Shown: one piece after another, positions 8,852 to 17,579 of the stretch
Layout of the letters: each line of letters starts with the position of its first letter
How positions within the stretch are numbered: position 1 is the stretch's first letter
Assembly (NCBI RefSeq): GCF_000632495.1
Contig: NZ_JFZT01000061.1
Location: forward strand, 1-64,000
DNA length: 64,000 nt
Direction: 5' to 3'
Source: Candidatus Acidianus copahuensis
Lineage (GTDB): Archaea; Thermoproteota; Thermoprotei_A; Sulfolobales; Sulfolobaceae
Notes under the pieces: generated by a model
The model's input: the letters and a program-made list of their open reading frames with translations, nothing else
What the model was told of the DNA's origin: nothing
The model's database searches: none
Translations under genes and position numbers: made by a program

Positions 8852-10102
8852 CTAGGTTTCCATGTAGCCCTTGTATCTCCTTACAAATTCATCATAACTT
8901 CCGAGGTCAGCTATTGGTGTTACATATCCGATTTTGATCACTCTTTCCTTTCCCAGCTTCCATGGTTCGTGGACAAGAGGTCCTTCCACATCTCTCAGTT
9001 CTTCTACCCATTTTTTAATGTATTCTCCCCTTGGATCAATTCTCTTACCTTGTTCAACGATATTAAATTTTCGTAGCGGTCTCATGTCAGTGCCAACTCC
9101 TGCAATCCACTGCCAATTACCTAAATTTATAACGAAGTCTCCATCAAGTAAGTTCTTCATAAAATACTCCATCCCCTTTCTCCAGTCAATTAGTAGAACC
9201 TTAGTCAAAAAATATGAAGTAAGTAATCTTAACTTATTTTCCATAAGCCCGGTAACGTTCAATTCCCTCATCCCAGCGTCTACGATTGGATATCCTGTCT
9301 TTCCTTCCGTCCAAGCCTTAAAGATCTCTTCTTTATTTTCCCATATTTCCTTCCTTCTAATCCCATTGATTAGAGAGAAGTCAGACGTGTACAGTTGATA
9401 ATAGAAATCCCTCCAACAAAGCTGTCTCCTAAACTCCTCGTTAACTTTTGCGTGAAACGCTGTCCTTGTGGATAGTAACCCTATTTTAAAGAAATGGGAA
9501 AGACCGGATCTTCTTTCCGGATATTCGTCGTCCTTAAACTCCTCAAGTTTTTGGAGAGCGTAATCTTCAGAAGCTGGAGGGATCTTAAATCCCTTAAAGA
9601 GTTCAGGAGGCTCATTGCCTTCTCCTATAAAATTACCGCTGGCTCTAGGCTTAACCCTTTCCTTTTCCACATTTTTCCACTTAATGTAATATGGTGTAAA
9701 AATCCTATAGACGGGTAGTTCACCTCTTTCTACTAACACGTGATCTTTGAAGTGAAGACACTTTACGGTTCTGCATATTTCAGAATCACGTCTACTAGCA
9801 TAGAAACCGTAATCTCTATTAAAAAACAAATAATCTGAATTTATATTTTTGTAAAATTCATGAATTAAATTTACTGGATTACCATAAAGTATTGTTAGAG
9901 GAATTTCTTTCCTTAAGGATTTTATAGCTTCAAGGTAGAACTGTGCCCTTCTAGGTGACGTATCTTCTCTAAACATAATGTTTGGATCTATAACCAAAAC
10001 AGGAAATACCTTTTCACACCTTTCAGATGCCTCTGATAAAGCTGTATTGTCATGTATTCGTAAATCCCTTCTAAACCAGAATACACACTTCATAAACCTC
10101 AT
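8852..10102 (-). CDS. phrB: Deoxyribodipyrimidine photolyase
   Basis: Light-dependent repair of cyclobutane pyrimidine dimers. The N-terminal Rossmann domain begins VFWFRRDLRIHDN. The C-terminal FAD domain has CWRDFYYQLY, GYPIVDAGMREL, LLTSYFLTKVLLIDWRKG and DGDFVINLGNWQW, followed by GTDMRPLRKFN. This is a class I/cryptochrome-family photolyase of near-normal length (416). A second Met at residue 4 is the more usual family start. A related enzyme is known in Sulfolobus tokodaii. It is followed downstream by a 225-bp gap containing nothing recognisable. Confidence 0.93.
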   Translation of the reverse strand: MRFMKCVFWFRRDLRIHDNTALSEASERCEKVFPVLVIDPNIMFREDTSPRRAQFYLEAIKSLRKEIPLTILYGNPVNLIHEFYKNINSDYLFFNRDYGFYASRRDSEICRTVKCLHFKDHVLVERGELPVYRIFTPYYIKWKNVEKERVKPRASGNFIGEGNEPPELFKGFKIPPASEDYALQKLEEFKDDEYPERRSGLSHFFKIGLLSTRTAFHAKVNEEFRRQLCWRDFYYQLYTSDFSLINGIRRKEIWENKEEIFKAWTEGKTGYPIVDAGMRELNVTGLMENKLRLLTSYFLTKVLLIDWRKGMEYFMKNLLDGDFVINLGNWQWIAGVGTDMRPLRKFNIVEQGKRIDPRGEYIKKWVEELRDVEGPLVHEPWKLGKERVIKIGYVTPIADLGSYDEFVRRYKGYMET

Positions 10103-10682
10103 CCATCCTGTAGTAAAGTTTTCTGCATTAGGTGGTTATTTCTAGTTAAGAATTTTGAGTAAGGAGAATTTAACGAGATATAATTTTCAGCGGGTAAAAA
10201 GAACAAGGAAAGAAAGGAATCGAGCATAGAAGGACTCGAAAAATCTACGTCTAGTCAAATAAGATGTTCATAAGTAACTCAACCCTTGTAGGGTCATAGG
10301 TTTCCTCTCAGAAAAGTCTCTGATCATCCCTTGGACAAATAGAACTAAGAGAATAACCCATTTAGCGGACTTAAGAAAATTCTAGAATGCAAAACTCAAT
10401 GATGTTCTTTGTTTAGCGATTTGCGAACAGAACTCGTCTCCCCTAATAAAACAGTTATTTTTCTCAATTGAAAGAAAAAATTCTTGATACTTATATTCTA
10501 AATTCCATTCTATATCATTATAACTATTGAGTTTTAACACAGCTTAATTTAAATGCTATTTAATTAAGGAAGTTCCAGTTTAATAAAATATTTGGATTGA
10601 TATAATTTTTACATACTTCAACCACCTTAGCTTTTAAAAAAACAAGTAAATAGCTTTAAAAGCTGAACATTACAAGTCTGCT
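10103..10682 (-). pseudogene. Gene-free stretch with a possible DDE transposase 3' relic
   Basis: No intact gene. Reading the minus strand from about 10440 to 10180 in one frame gives sequence broken by stops. It ends with SYLTRRRFFESFY, close to the Y-x2-R-x3-E arrangement of IS4-type transposases. A second copy of this segment occurs at about 28337-28440, where the frame reads TSYL, a stop, then FESFY. The similarity is also visible in DNA (shared TCAAATAAGATGT). From about 10500 onwards the DNA is AT-rich and leads into the promoter of the EamA gene. Confidence 0.35.
10654..10662 (+). promoter_or_regulatory. TATA element of the EamA transporter gene
   Basis: CTTTAAAAG is centred 25 bases before the TTG at 10683, the spacing expected for a leaderless archaeal transcript. 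This favours TTG 10683 over the in-frame GTG at 10692. Confidence 0.5.
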
Positions 10683-11561
10683 TTGACCTTAGTGAATAAA
10701 ATATTATATTTCCTTATTCCTTACATCACCCTATCAACTTTTAATTATGAATTTGCTAAAGAAGCAGTTACCTATTCAACTCCATTCGTCTTTAACTTAA
10801 TTAGATATATTACTTCAGCAATAATTTTCCTCGTATTAGGAGGAAAGCTAATCCTTAGTAAAGACATTTTGTTCCTTTCAGCTATGACGACGACAAGTTC
10901 TGTACTATGGGCTTATGGGCTTCTTTACGTTTCACCAGCAGAAAGTGCTGTACTCAGCTATTCAATGCCATTATTTGCTATTCCAATAGCTCTGCTTATT
11001 GTCAAGGAAAATCCCTCGCCATATGAACTTCTAGGTCTCGGAATTGGATTCTCAGGGATACTAATTTACTCTATACCTTTAATGAAAGGTTCGATCGGTC
11101 TTGGAGCTCTTATAACCGTTGTAAACGCAATCTTCTGGGCCGGCTTCACAGTTTACTATAGAAAATTGAAGGATAAAGATCCATATGATATTAATGCTTC
11201 TCAGTTCATCTTAGGATCTCTTCTCCTCCTACCATTTGCTCCAATCGGTTTTGGAATAAAACTCAATACTTTCTTCATAGATGGCATTGCTTACACTTCA
11301 ATTATTGGAGGAGCGTTATCTTTCTTCCTTTGGAATATGTTAGCTAAACTAGAGAGAGTTGCTAAGCTAACAGTAATGACTTTTTCCGTACCAATCTTCT
11401 CAACTATTATCCAGAGCATTGAAACATATGACCTCCCTCAATTATCGCAAGTTTTAGGAATATCAGTAATGTTCACCGGAATTCTTATCTCGAGATTAGG
11501 TAAAGGGATAAAGAAAAAATTCCAAGCTAAGAGAAATAAAATATTGCTTCAAGAAAAATAA
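10683..11561 (+). CDS. EamA/DMT-superfamily transporter
   Basis: 292 residues with ten predicted membrane helices arranged as two EamA repeats. The first repeat includes the NLIRYITSAIIF helix, and the second begins near residue 140 after the cytoplasmic loop. The tail is strongly basic (KKKFQAKRNK), as expected on the cytoplasmic side. The superfamily exports or imports metabolites such as amino acids or sugars; substrate unknown. The TTG start is supported by a TATA element 25 bases upstream. It is convergent with the CoA-ligase gene, with a 17-bp gap. Confidence 0.85.
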   Translation: MTLVNKILYFLIPYITLSTFNYEFAKEAVTYSTPFVFNLIRYITSAIIFLVLGGKLILSKDILFLSAMTTTSSVLWAYGLLYVSPAESAVLSYSMPLFAIPIALLIVKENPSPYELLGLGIGFSGILIYSIPLMKGSIGLGALITVVNAIFWAGFTVYYRKLKDKDPYDINASQFILGSLLLLPFAPIGFGIKLNTFFIDGIAYTSIIGGALSFFLWNMLAKLERVAKLTVMTFSVPIFSTIIQSIETYDLPQLSQVLGISVMFTGILISRLGKGIKKKFQAKRNKILLQEK

Positions 11562-11578
11562 TTTCTTTACCTTATATA

Positions 11579-12868
11579 CTATTTTATTATAACTCTTTTA
11601 GACTTTCCCTCATACCTTGGCAGGCTTCCTAACTGGACAAATTCTACCTCTGGAGTTACGAAAGCTACTCCCTGCACCTCGGAAGCTATCTTCTTTTTTA
11701 GAATCTCACTAGGTTCCTTCACCTCCAGTAGTATCAATAATTTCTGAGGATCCCTGGTAACCACTATTTGATGTTCTATAACTTCAGGATGAGATATAAT
11801 TACACTACTTATCGCAGAGGGATAGAGTTTAACTCCCTTATAAAATATAACATCATCGGTTCTTCCTTTCAAGATAGAGATCTTGGGAAAGGCTATATCA
11901 TCGTCACTTTCATTTAATCTAGTTATATCTCTTGTCCTATATCTAAGTAGAGGCATACCTTCTCTGCTTAAGTGAGTTATTACCATCTCTCCTTCCTCTC
12001 CTTCTCCTACGTTCTCTCCAGTCTCAGGATCAATAATCTCCACATAGAAGTGATCTGTCCATATATGGAGATACTCATGGTTATCATTAGGACATTCTTG
12101 AGCCATTCCTGGGCCTATTCCCTCAGTCATACCGTAGATCTCCCTAGCCCCTCCTCCTCTACTCTTCAGGAATAACTCATTCTCAATCCTCTTAAGGGTC
12201 TCAGTCGTCATGGCCTCGGCTCCTGGAATAGCTATCCTTAAGTTTAGATCTTTTTCTGGATCTATACCAAGCTCCCTTATTTTCTCTGCTATAAGCAGTT
12301 CATAAGATGGAGTTCCAGTTATTACTGTAGCTTTAAAGTCCTTCAATGTCTTGACTAGGGCCTCTGTCCTTCCAGTACTCCAAGGAATAACCTTGGAACC
12401 AATTTTTTGCAAACCAATATGCAGTCCTATTCCTCCTGTAAACAGACCATAACCATAAATGTTAGCTACAATATCCACCTTAGTAACTCCAGCTGACCTT
12501 AAAGATCTGGCTACTAGATTTGACCAAAGCTCTATATCAGAAGACGTATATGCACCAACAGTTGGGGTACCAGTAGTTCCGCTGGTCATATGCCAACCCA
12601 CTAGTTCTGTCATGGGAACAGTGAGGAATTCTCCTCCGTAAGGATAACCGTATTTTCTTAGGTCATCCTTCGTTGTGAATGGTAGCTTCCTAAGTTCTTC
12701 TGGAGACCTTATATCATCTGGCGTTAGATTTCTCTCCTTCATAACTCTGTGGTAGAAAGGACTAGTTTCATAAACTCTTTTTATCATTCGTCTGAATCTA
12801 AATTGTTGTACATGGTGTATATCCTCTCTTGTAAGAGCATAAGGATCGGTCTCATCGTAACTTATCAT
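11579..12868 (-). CDS. Phenylacetate-CoA ligase-like AMP-forming enzyme
   Basis: Activates a carboxylic acid to its CoA thioester through an acyl-adenylate. At 429 residues it is the length of PaaK, shorter than acetyl-CoA synthetases. The phosphate loop TSGTTGTP is at residues 95-102, the adenylate motif YGMTEG is near 240, and YRTRD follows near 302. The gene begins in a TAATG overlap with the DUF35 gene and is the last of a thiolase-DUF35-ligase unit. Context suggests it feeds or drains an acyl-CoA handled by the neighbouring thiolase. The acid, whether aromatic or aliphatic, cannot be decided. Confidence 0.88.
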   Translation of the reverse strand: MISYDETDPYALTREDIHHVQQFRFRRMIKRVYETSPFYHRVMKERNLTPDDIRSPEELRKLPFTTKDDLRKYGYPYGGEFLTVPMTELVGWHMTSGTTGTPTVGAYTSSDIELWSNLVARSLRSAGVTKVDIVANIYGYGLFTGGIGLHIGLQKIGSKVIPWSTGRTEALVKTLKDFKATVITGTPSYELLIAEKIRELGIDPEKDLNLRIAIPGAEAMTTETLKRIENELFLKSRGGGAREIYGMTEGIGPGMAQECPNDNHEYLHIWTDHFYVEIIDPETGENVGEGEEGEMVITHLSREGMPLLRYRTRDITRLNESDDDIAFPKISILKGRTDDVIFYKGVKLYPSAISSVIISHPEVIEHQIVVTRDPQKLLILLEVKEPSEILKKKIASEVQGVAFVTPEVEFVQLGSLPRYEGKSKRVIIK

Positions 12869-13248
12869 TATACCACCACTCCTATAACCCTTTTACCATC
12901 AGTAGTTAGCTTAACATCTTTTCCTACCTTTGGAATTCCCTTTAACCAACACATTAAGTCGACGTTATCTTCATTTCTAACAATTCCAACAACATAATCT
13001 TCTTGATCGAAACCTTGCGGTTTTTGCTTTACAATGCTGAAAGTCATTATTTTTCCATTTTCCTTTAATTTTATCCATTCCATATCAGAGGAGAGACAGT
13101 TTGGACAATCCCTCTGAGGGGGATAGTAAATTGTACCGCATTTCTTACACTTAGTTGTCCACACTTCTCCTGCCTTTAGCCCCTCCCAAAACCTTTCATA
13201 ACCTTGTATAGATACATCGTATTTTAGAAATAGTGGTATCCCTTCCAT
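12868..13248 (-). CDS. DUF35 zinc-ribbon/OB-fold protein, thiolase partner
   Basis: 126 residues. An N-terminal helix (YERFWEGLKAG) is followed by a zinc ribbon with Cys34, Cys37, Cys48 and Cys51, then an OB-like beta domain. Proteins of this family form complexes with thiolases and, in archaea, channel acetoacetyl-CoA to HMG-CoA synthase. Here the thiolase gene lies 4 bp upstream, so a complex with it is the natural inference. No HMG-CoA synthase gene is present in the window. Confidence 0.9.
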   Translation of the reverse strand: MEGIPLFLKYDVSIQGYERFWEGLKAGEVWTTKCKKCGTIYYPPQRDCPNCLSSDMEWIKLKENGKIMTFSIVKQKPQGFDQEDYVVGIVRNEDNVDLMCWLKGIPKVGKDVKLTTDGKRVIGVVV

Positions 13249-13252
13249 ATCA

Positions 13253-14413
13253 TCACCTTCCTAGAACTGTAACATACGCGTAATGTCCTGTCCCACCAAC
13301 ATTGTGGGTAAGACCTATATAATTCTTGAACGAATGTTGGACTGGTCCAGCCTCTTCCCTTAACTGCTTAACTACCTCGTATATCATGGCTAATCCTGTT
13401 GCACCTAATGGGTGACCCTTAGCCTTTAATCCGCCAAAGAGGTTAACTGCCACTTTTCCATCCTTTTCGGTCTGACCATCCCTTAGAAGTTTAGCCCCCT
13501 TTCCCTTTTCTGCAAATCCTAAATCCTCGTAGGCCATGATCTCAGCAATTGTAAAACAATCATGAACTGTTGCGTATTCCACATCAGTCGGGGAAACATG
13601 AGATGATGAATATGCCATAGCTGCTGCATCTTTAGCTGCCTTAAGCCCAGTCCATTCTCCTCTAGACGCTATTGACGACGTGTCACTTCCATAGCCGATC
13701 CCCTTAACCCAAACCGGTTCGGCGTGAAGTTTTCTTACAGCGTCTTCAGATGCAAAAATTGCCGCAGATGAACCATCACTTATCGGAGATGAGTCAAGCA
13801 GTTTTATAGGCCAAGATATAGGCCTAGACTTTAGAACTTCCTCAACTGTTACTTTATTTCTAAGATGAGCCTTTTCGTTTAATGAGGCATACTTATGTGC
13901 CTTAACAGATGCTAACGCCATATCTTCCTCAGTCGTTCCATAAACTGCCATATGTCTTGTGGCGTAAAGCGCGTAATAGGTAGGGAACGTTGTCCCGTAC
14001 ATATGAAACTCCCAAAGGTAATTTCCTCCTCTTCCTCCAATTGCTAGAGAGGCTGAGGTGTCTACTTCGGTCATCTTATCAAAGCCTATTGCAAGAACTA
14101 TATCAGCCATGCCAGACGCTACTGCGTTAATTGCAGTAAAGGCAGCTGCTGAACCTGTTGCACAAGCAGCCTCTACCCTTATAGGTGATTTTCCAACTAA
14201 GCCGGAGTACTCTGAAGCTGGCGGAGCAGGATATATCTCCGTCCCCCTATATGCAGTACTACCAATAACGTTCAACTGAATATCCTTCTGAGTTAAGCCG
14301 GCGTCAATAAGAGCTTCCCTTACTGCCTCCCATGTTAATTCCCTTATCCCTACGTCATTCCTCCTACCGAATTTCGAGGAACCAATTCCTATTACTGCCA
14401 CTCTTTTGTTCAT
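13253..14413 (-). CDS. Thiolase (SCP-x/acetyl-CoA C-acetyltransferase type)
   Basis: 386 residues. The nucleophilic cysteine is in AACATGSAA (Cys84), HDCF lies near residue 285, and the C-terminal KAKGHPLGATG carries the catalytic histidine. This pattern belongs to the SCP-x-like archaeal thiolases rather than bacterial FadA. It either condenses two acyl-CoAs or cleaves a 3-ketoacyl-CoA. First gene of the minus-strand unit with DUF35 and CoA ligase. It is divergent from the two crotonase genes across a 339-bp AT-rich region. Confidence 0.9.
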   Translation of the reverse strand: MNKRVAVIGIGSSKFGRRNDVGIRELTWEAVREALIDAGLTQKDIQLNVIGSTAYRGTEIYPAPPASEYSGLVGKSPIRVEAACATGSAAAFTAINAVASGMADIVLAIGFDKMTEVDTSASLAIGGRGGNYLWEFHMYGTTFPTYYALYATRHMAVYGTTEEDMALASVKAHKYASLNEKAHLRNKVTVEEVLKSRPISWPIKLLDSSPISDGSSAAIFASEDAVRKLHAEPVWVKGIGYGSDTSSIASRGEWTGLKAAKDAAAMAYSSSHVSPTDVEYATVHDCFTIAEIMAYEDLGFAEKGKGAKLLRDGQTEKDGKVAVNLFGGLKAKGHPLGATGLAMIYEVVKQLREEAGPVQHSFKNYIGLTHNVGGTGHYAYVTVLGR

Positions 14414-14752
14414 AGCTAATATACATTGAATATTAAACCTTTATATCTTTTATTGATCATTTATATAATATCAAGATAAGAAGCATCTGTTTTTTATAAT
14501 TAAAGGTATTTTTAATAACTTATATTAAAATTTTTTTAACTGGAAACACTCTATTGGGTTTAACTAATATTGTAGATATCTTTAAATAGAAGAAATGAAT
14601 CCAGATAATTATTTTTATAAGATATATATGTAAAAATTTTCAGTGAAACAGGTCTAAATACATATATACTTTAAAATTATTTTGCCGTTTTATTATCAAC
14701 CATTCACATAAAGGTAAAGAAATTTAAATTTAGTAATTAACAATCAAAAAGG
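14414..14752. promoter_or_regulatory. Divergent intergenic region between thiolase and crotonase operons
   Basis: 339 bp, strongly AT-rich, with no reading frame of interest. It must carry promoters for both directions. On the plus side, TTTAAATTT near 14720-14728 is suitably placed before ATG 14753. Sulfolobales are known to control acyl-CoA operons with a TetR-type FadR, but I see no convincing long palindrome here. Confidence 0.4.
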
Positions 14753-15520
14753 ATGTCTATGTTAGTAAACGTTGAGGATAGAGATAAATTTGAAATTATA
14801 ACCTTAAACAGACCTGATAAGCTCAACGCTTTAGATGTAGATCTTAGGAAGGAATTTTTAAAGGTCTTAAAGGAATTCAACGCAGATTTAAAGAAAAGAG
14901 TTGCAATAATAACAGGTTCAGGCAGAGGATTTACAGTCGGCGCGGATATAGTATCCCTTCAGAATCTAGATAGCGCGGATTTGGCAAGCGATCTTAAGGA
15001 AACGTTTTATCCAATCATAAGGGAAATAAGGTTTGGGAACAAGATATACATCGCAGCAGTAAATGGAGTGACTGCAGGAATCGGTATAAGTATAGCGTTA
15101 GCATGTGACATTAGATTTGTAGCTAAAGGATCTAGATTTGTTCTCGCATTTCAAGGAATTGGGTTATCTCCAGATGGAGGATTAACGCTTATGCTTTCAA
15201 GACTTACATCAGGAGGTTTTGCACAGAAAGTGGTTTTTGAAGGAGAATTAAAGACAGAAGAGGCTGACAGTTTTAAGATCTTTAATGTCGTAGAAAATCC
15301 TCTTTCTGAGGCAATAAAGGTTGCAGAAAGAATATCCTCTGGCCCATTTAAAGCGTATTTAGCTACGAAAAAGCAAATAAATAAAGCGCTATTTTCAGAT
15401 ATGGAAGAATACCTTGATTATGAATCGTCTCTCCAAGGCTACTTAGGCAAAACTTCGGATTTTAAGGAAGGAGTTAAAGCATTTCTAGAGAAGAGAGAAC
15501 CCATTTTTAGAGGTGAATAA
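14753..15520 (+). CDS. Enoyl-CoA hydratase/isomerase family protein (PaaG-like active site)
   Basis: Crotonase fold of 255 residues. The oxyanion-hole segments are GRGFTVGAD and AVNGVTAGIGISIALACD. The first catalytic Glu of true hydratases is replaced here (GISIAL instead of the usual GxELA). The second motif reads LSPDGGLT, as in PaaG-type isomerases, instead of PGAGGTQRL. It is therefore more likely an isomerase or another crotonase than a hydratase. It is paired with a canonical hydratase directly downstream. Confidence 0.85.
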   Translation: MSMLVNVEDRDKFEIITLNRPDKLNALDVDLRKEFLKVLKEFNADLKKRVAIITGSGRGFTVGADIVSLQNLDSADLASDLKETFYPIIREIRFGNKIYIAAVNGVTAGIGISIALACDIRFVAKGSRFVLAFQGIGLSPDGGLTLMLSRLTSGGFAQKVVFEGELKTEEADSFKIFNVVENPLSEAIKVAERISSGPFKAYLATKKQINKALFSDMEEYLDYESSLQGYLGKTSDFKEGVKAFLEKREPIFRGE

Positions 15521-15521
15521 C

Positions 15522-16283
15522 ATGGAAACAGTAATTTATGAAGTGACTGATAAAATAGCAATAATAACACTAAATAGACCAGATAAGCTCAACGCGTTAA
15601 ACATGAGATTAATTTGGGACTTAGTGGAAGCGTTTAATAGGGCTGAGAAGGACGAGGTTAAAACAGCGATTATAACGGGTAAAGGTAAAGCGTTTTCAGC
15701 AGGAGCTGACGTTAAAGAAATGATTGAAATGCCTATAGAGCAAATTACAAGGGAAGGACATATGCCACTTTGGGAAAGAATGAGAACCTTCAAAAAGCCA
15801 ATAATAGCAGCAGTAAATGGGATTGCTGCTGGAGGAGGGTTTGAGTTGGCAATGGCATGTGATATGATTATAGCATCTGATACGGCAAAGTTTGGACAGC
15901 CCGAGATAAACCTAGGGATCATTCCTGGTGCTGGAGGAACGCAGAGATTGACCAGAACTATAGGAAAATATAGGGCAATGGAATTAGTTTTAACGGGAAG
16001 ACTAATTTCGGCATGGGAAGCGTTTAAGCTGGGCTTAGCTATTAGAGTAGTTCCTGAGGAGGCCTTAATTGATGAGACACTAAGATTGGCTAAGGAGATC
16101 TCAACTAAGTCAGGATTTGCAATAGAACTTGCAAAGGAAGCGGTGAATAAGGCCTTAGACACTCACCTACAACAAGGTTTAGATTTAGAGAGAAGGAACT
16201 TCTATGTGTCAGTAATGTCTGAGGACGGGAAAGAAGGGATGAAATCCTTTATAGAGAAGAGAAAACCAAATTGGAAAACCTAA
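15522..16283 (+). CDS. Enoyl-CoA hydratase
   Basis: Adds water to trans-2-enoyl-CoA. Both catalytic glutamates are present, in GGGFELAMACD and in QPEINLGIIPGAGGTQRL. Two starts are possible: GTG 15513, overlapping the previous stop, or ATG 15522. A GAGGTG ribosome site six bases before the ATG favours 15522, giving 253 residues. With the upstream crotonase it forms a two-gene unit opposite the thiolase operon. Some archaeal homologs also act on crotonyl-CoA or 3-hydroxypropionyl-CoA in carbon fixation, which the sequence cannot separate. Confidence 0.9.
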   Translation: METVIYEVTDKIAIITLNRPDKLNALNMRLIWDLVEAFNRAEKDEVKTAIITGKGKAFSAGADVKEMIEMPIEQITREGHMPLWERMRTFKKPIIAAVNGIAAGGGFELAMACDMIIASDTAKFGQPEINLGIIPGAGGTQRLTRTIGKYRAMELVLTGRLISAWEAFKLGLAIRVVPEEALIDETLRLAKEISTKSGFAIELAKEAVNKALDTHLQQGLDLERRNFYVSVMSEDGKEGMKSFIEKRKPNWKT

Positions 16284-16285
16284 GT

Positions 16286-16612
16286 TTAAACCTTTTTTAG
16301 ATTTCCACTTGTAAAATTATAAATAGCCTCAGTTACTGATATTTTCTCAGTGATGTATACCTTTCCACATCCCTTAAGTAACCTAAGTCCGGGCAATCCA
16401 ATTCTTGATGTTATTAACGTCTTTGCTCCTCTTTGCATGATTGATCTAATCATAAGAATTTCTCGTGACATCTCGGCATCAGTCTTGAGAGCGGGGTTAT
16501 CGTATTCCTCAACCAGCTTTACTTCATTTCCGCTTACTTCGTAAATTCTAATTTTTTCACCGTCTTCTGTCCCTGCAACTAAGTTATCCGCAACAGGTAA
16601 TGCTATTCTCAT
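16286..16612 (-). CDS. NifX/NafY-type Fe(Mo) cofactor-binding domain protein
   Basis: 108 residues with the ribonuclease-H-like fold of the dinitrogenase cofactor-binding family: MRIALPVADN, IRIYEV, an acidic middle, then GLPGLRLLKGCGKVYI. In non-diazotrophs such proteins are thought to carry or sense iron-sulfur or molybdenum clusters. It is a paralog of the gene at 16763-17122. Sixty-eight bases are identical between the two, although the rest has diverged strongly. It is convergent with the enoyl-CoA hydratase gene, with a 2-bp gap. Confidence 0.8.
   Translation of the reverse strand: MRIALPVADNLVAGTEDGEKIRIYEVSGNEVKLVEEYDNPALKTDAEMSREILMIRSIMQRGAKTLITSRIGLPGLRLLKGCGKVYITEKISVTEAIYNFTSGNLKKV
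16484..16551. repeat. 68-bp tract identical to 16994-17061 (copy 1)
   Basis: Perfect direct repeat with 16994-17061, inside two paralogous genes on the minus strand. It encodes the segment YEVSGNEVKLVEEYDNPALK in both. Identity stops abruptly at both ends, which suggests gene conversion. Confidence 0.9.
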
Positions 16613-16762
16613 AAATCAAGCTAAGTATTTCAGCTTAAATTTTTTCCCTTATATCTTTAATTTTAATACTTATTTAAATATATATGAAAAACATAAGAAG
16701 AACTTTAAACTTTCTACCCACTAAATTAAAAAAGAAAAAATTGAAAATATTTAGATCGAAGA

Positions 16763-17122
16763 TCAGATAACGTGATGATGCTCTTCATGAGTAGGGGCAG
16801 TAGTTTCTATAAGTTTTCCCGACCTAAACATATTTAGTGCTGAATCTACACTTGTCCCTTGGGGGACTATGTATATCTTTGCTTTTCCGCTTAGATATCT
16901 AACGCCTGGAGGTCCTATTTCTACCAGCAGAAACGAAGTAGCTCCTTTCTCAATAGCAGAACGAAGCATATGTACTCCTCTTGCTGCCATTGCCTTGAGA
17001 GCGGGGTTATCGTATTCCTCAACCAGCTTTACTTCATTTCCGCTTACTTCGTAAATTCTAACCTTCATAGCTTCTCCTGGTCCGTCGACTATACCATTTG
17101 TAGTTGGTACTGCAACTCTCAT
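16763..17122 (-). CDS. NifX/NafY-type Fe(Mo) cofactor-binding domain protein, paralog with His-rich tail
   Basis: 119 residues of the same family as the gene at 16286-16612. It starts MRVAVPTTNGIVDGPGEA and continues with VRIYEV and GPPGVRYLSGKAKIYI. The tail HEEHHHVI is histidine-rich and could bind a metal. Its start overlaps the stop of the PadR regulator gene by 4 bp, so the two are co-transcribed and the regulator probably controls this protein. A 150-bp AT-rich gap separates it from its paralog. Confidence 0.8.
   Translation of the reverse strand: MRVAVPTTNGIVDGPGEAMKVRIYEVSGNEVKLVEEYDNPALKAMAARGVHMLRSAIEKGATSFLLVEIGPPGVRYLSGKAKIYIVPQGTSVDSALNMFRSGKLIETTAPTHEEHHHVI
16994..17061. repeat. 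68-bp tract identical to 16484-16551 (copy 2)
   Basis: See the tract at 16484-16551. Base 16993 and base 17062 differ from their counterparts, so the match is exactly 68 bp. Confidence 0.9.
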
Positions 17123-17538
17123 TCTAAACCTAACCTCATTAATCTCTCTCCCAATAATTTTACCTTTTCTTTTAATTCATTAAACTTTTCTGGATCTCTG
17201 TTCCTCAAATCTTCTAAGTATTCTACGTAAAACTCTAGCTCATCTACAGTATTTCTTTGCAATCCATGGAAACCTCCAAACGTTCCGACAATTTGTTTCC
17301 CTTCTTCGGTAAGCTCGTACTTTCCGTCATCTCTTTTCCTTATTAGATTCTCTTCCCTAAGTATACCTAGCATTGGATAGAGGGAACCTGGAGATGGAGA
17401 CCAACCTCCCATACTTATTCCTTCTATATATTTCATTATCTCTACTCCGTTTTTTGGGCCTTCTCGGAGGGAGGTTAGGATAAGAAATCTTAAACCTCTT
17501 TTATGTCCGAATGCTCTATGCATCTTTCCACCCATCAT
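17119..17538 (-). CDS. PadR-family transcriptional regulator
   Basis: 139 residues. The N-terminal winged helix reads LRFLILTSLREGPKNGVEIMKYI, followed by SPSPGSLYPMLGILREENLI (recognition helix and wing) and a typical KYELTEEGK. The C-terminal half is a dimerising helix rich in Glu and Lys. PadR proteins repress promoters and release DNA on binding a ligand. A perfect 18-bp palindrome lies immediately upstream of its start, so autorepression is likely. It is first in a unit with a NifX/NafY-type protein, which may be the sensor or target. Confidence 0.88.
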   Translation of the reverse strand: MMGGKMHRAFGHKRGLRFLILTSLREGPKNGVEIMKYIEGISMGGWSPSPGSLYPMLGILREENLIRKRDDGKYELTEEGKQIVGTFGGFHGLQRNTVDELEFYVEYLEDLRNRDPEKFNELKEKVKLLGERLMRLGLE

Positions 17539-17541
17539 ATC

Positions 17542-17559
17542 ATATCTAAATTTAGATAT
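17542..17559. promoter_or_regulatory. Perfect 18-bp palindrome, probable PadR operator
   Basis: ATATCTAAATTTAGATAT equals its own reverse complement. It lies 4 bp before the PadR start codon on the minus strand. A TTTTTATAT element (about 17571-17579 on minus) is spaced so that transcription would begin around the palindrome. A second, shorter inverted repeat ATATCG/CGATAT (17556-17561, 17568-17573) overlaps it towards the TATA element. Confidence 0.65.
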
Positions 17560-17579
17560 CGAAAATCCGATATAAAAAC

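Noticed and set aside
8934..9398. A 154-codon plus-strand frame inside the photolyase gene
   Set aside because: The photolyase on the other strand is complete with all its motifs; the frame is Ser/Leu-rich antisense.
15536..16162. A 208-codon minus-strand frame opposite the enoyl-CoA hydratase gene
   Set aside because: It is the shadow of a strongly conserved crotonase gene and its translation has no protein-like motifs.
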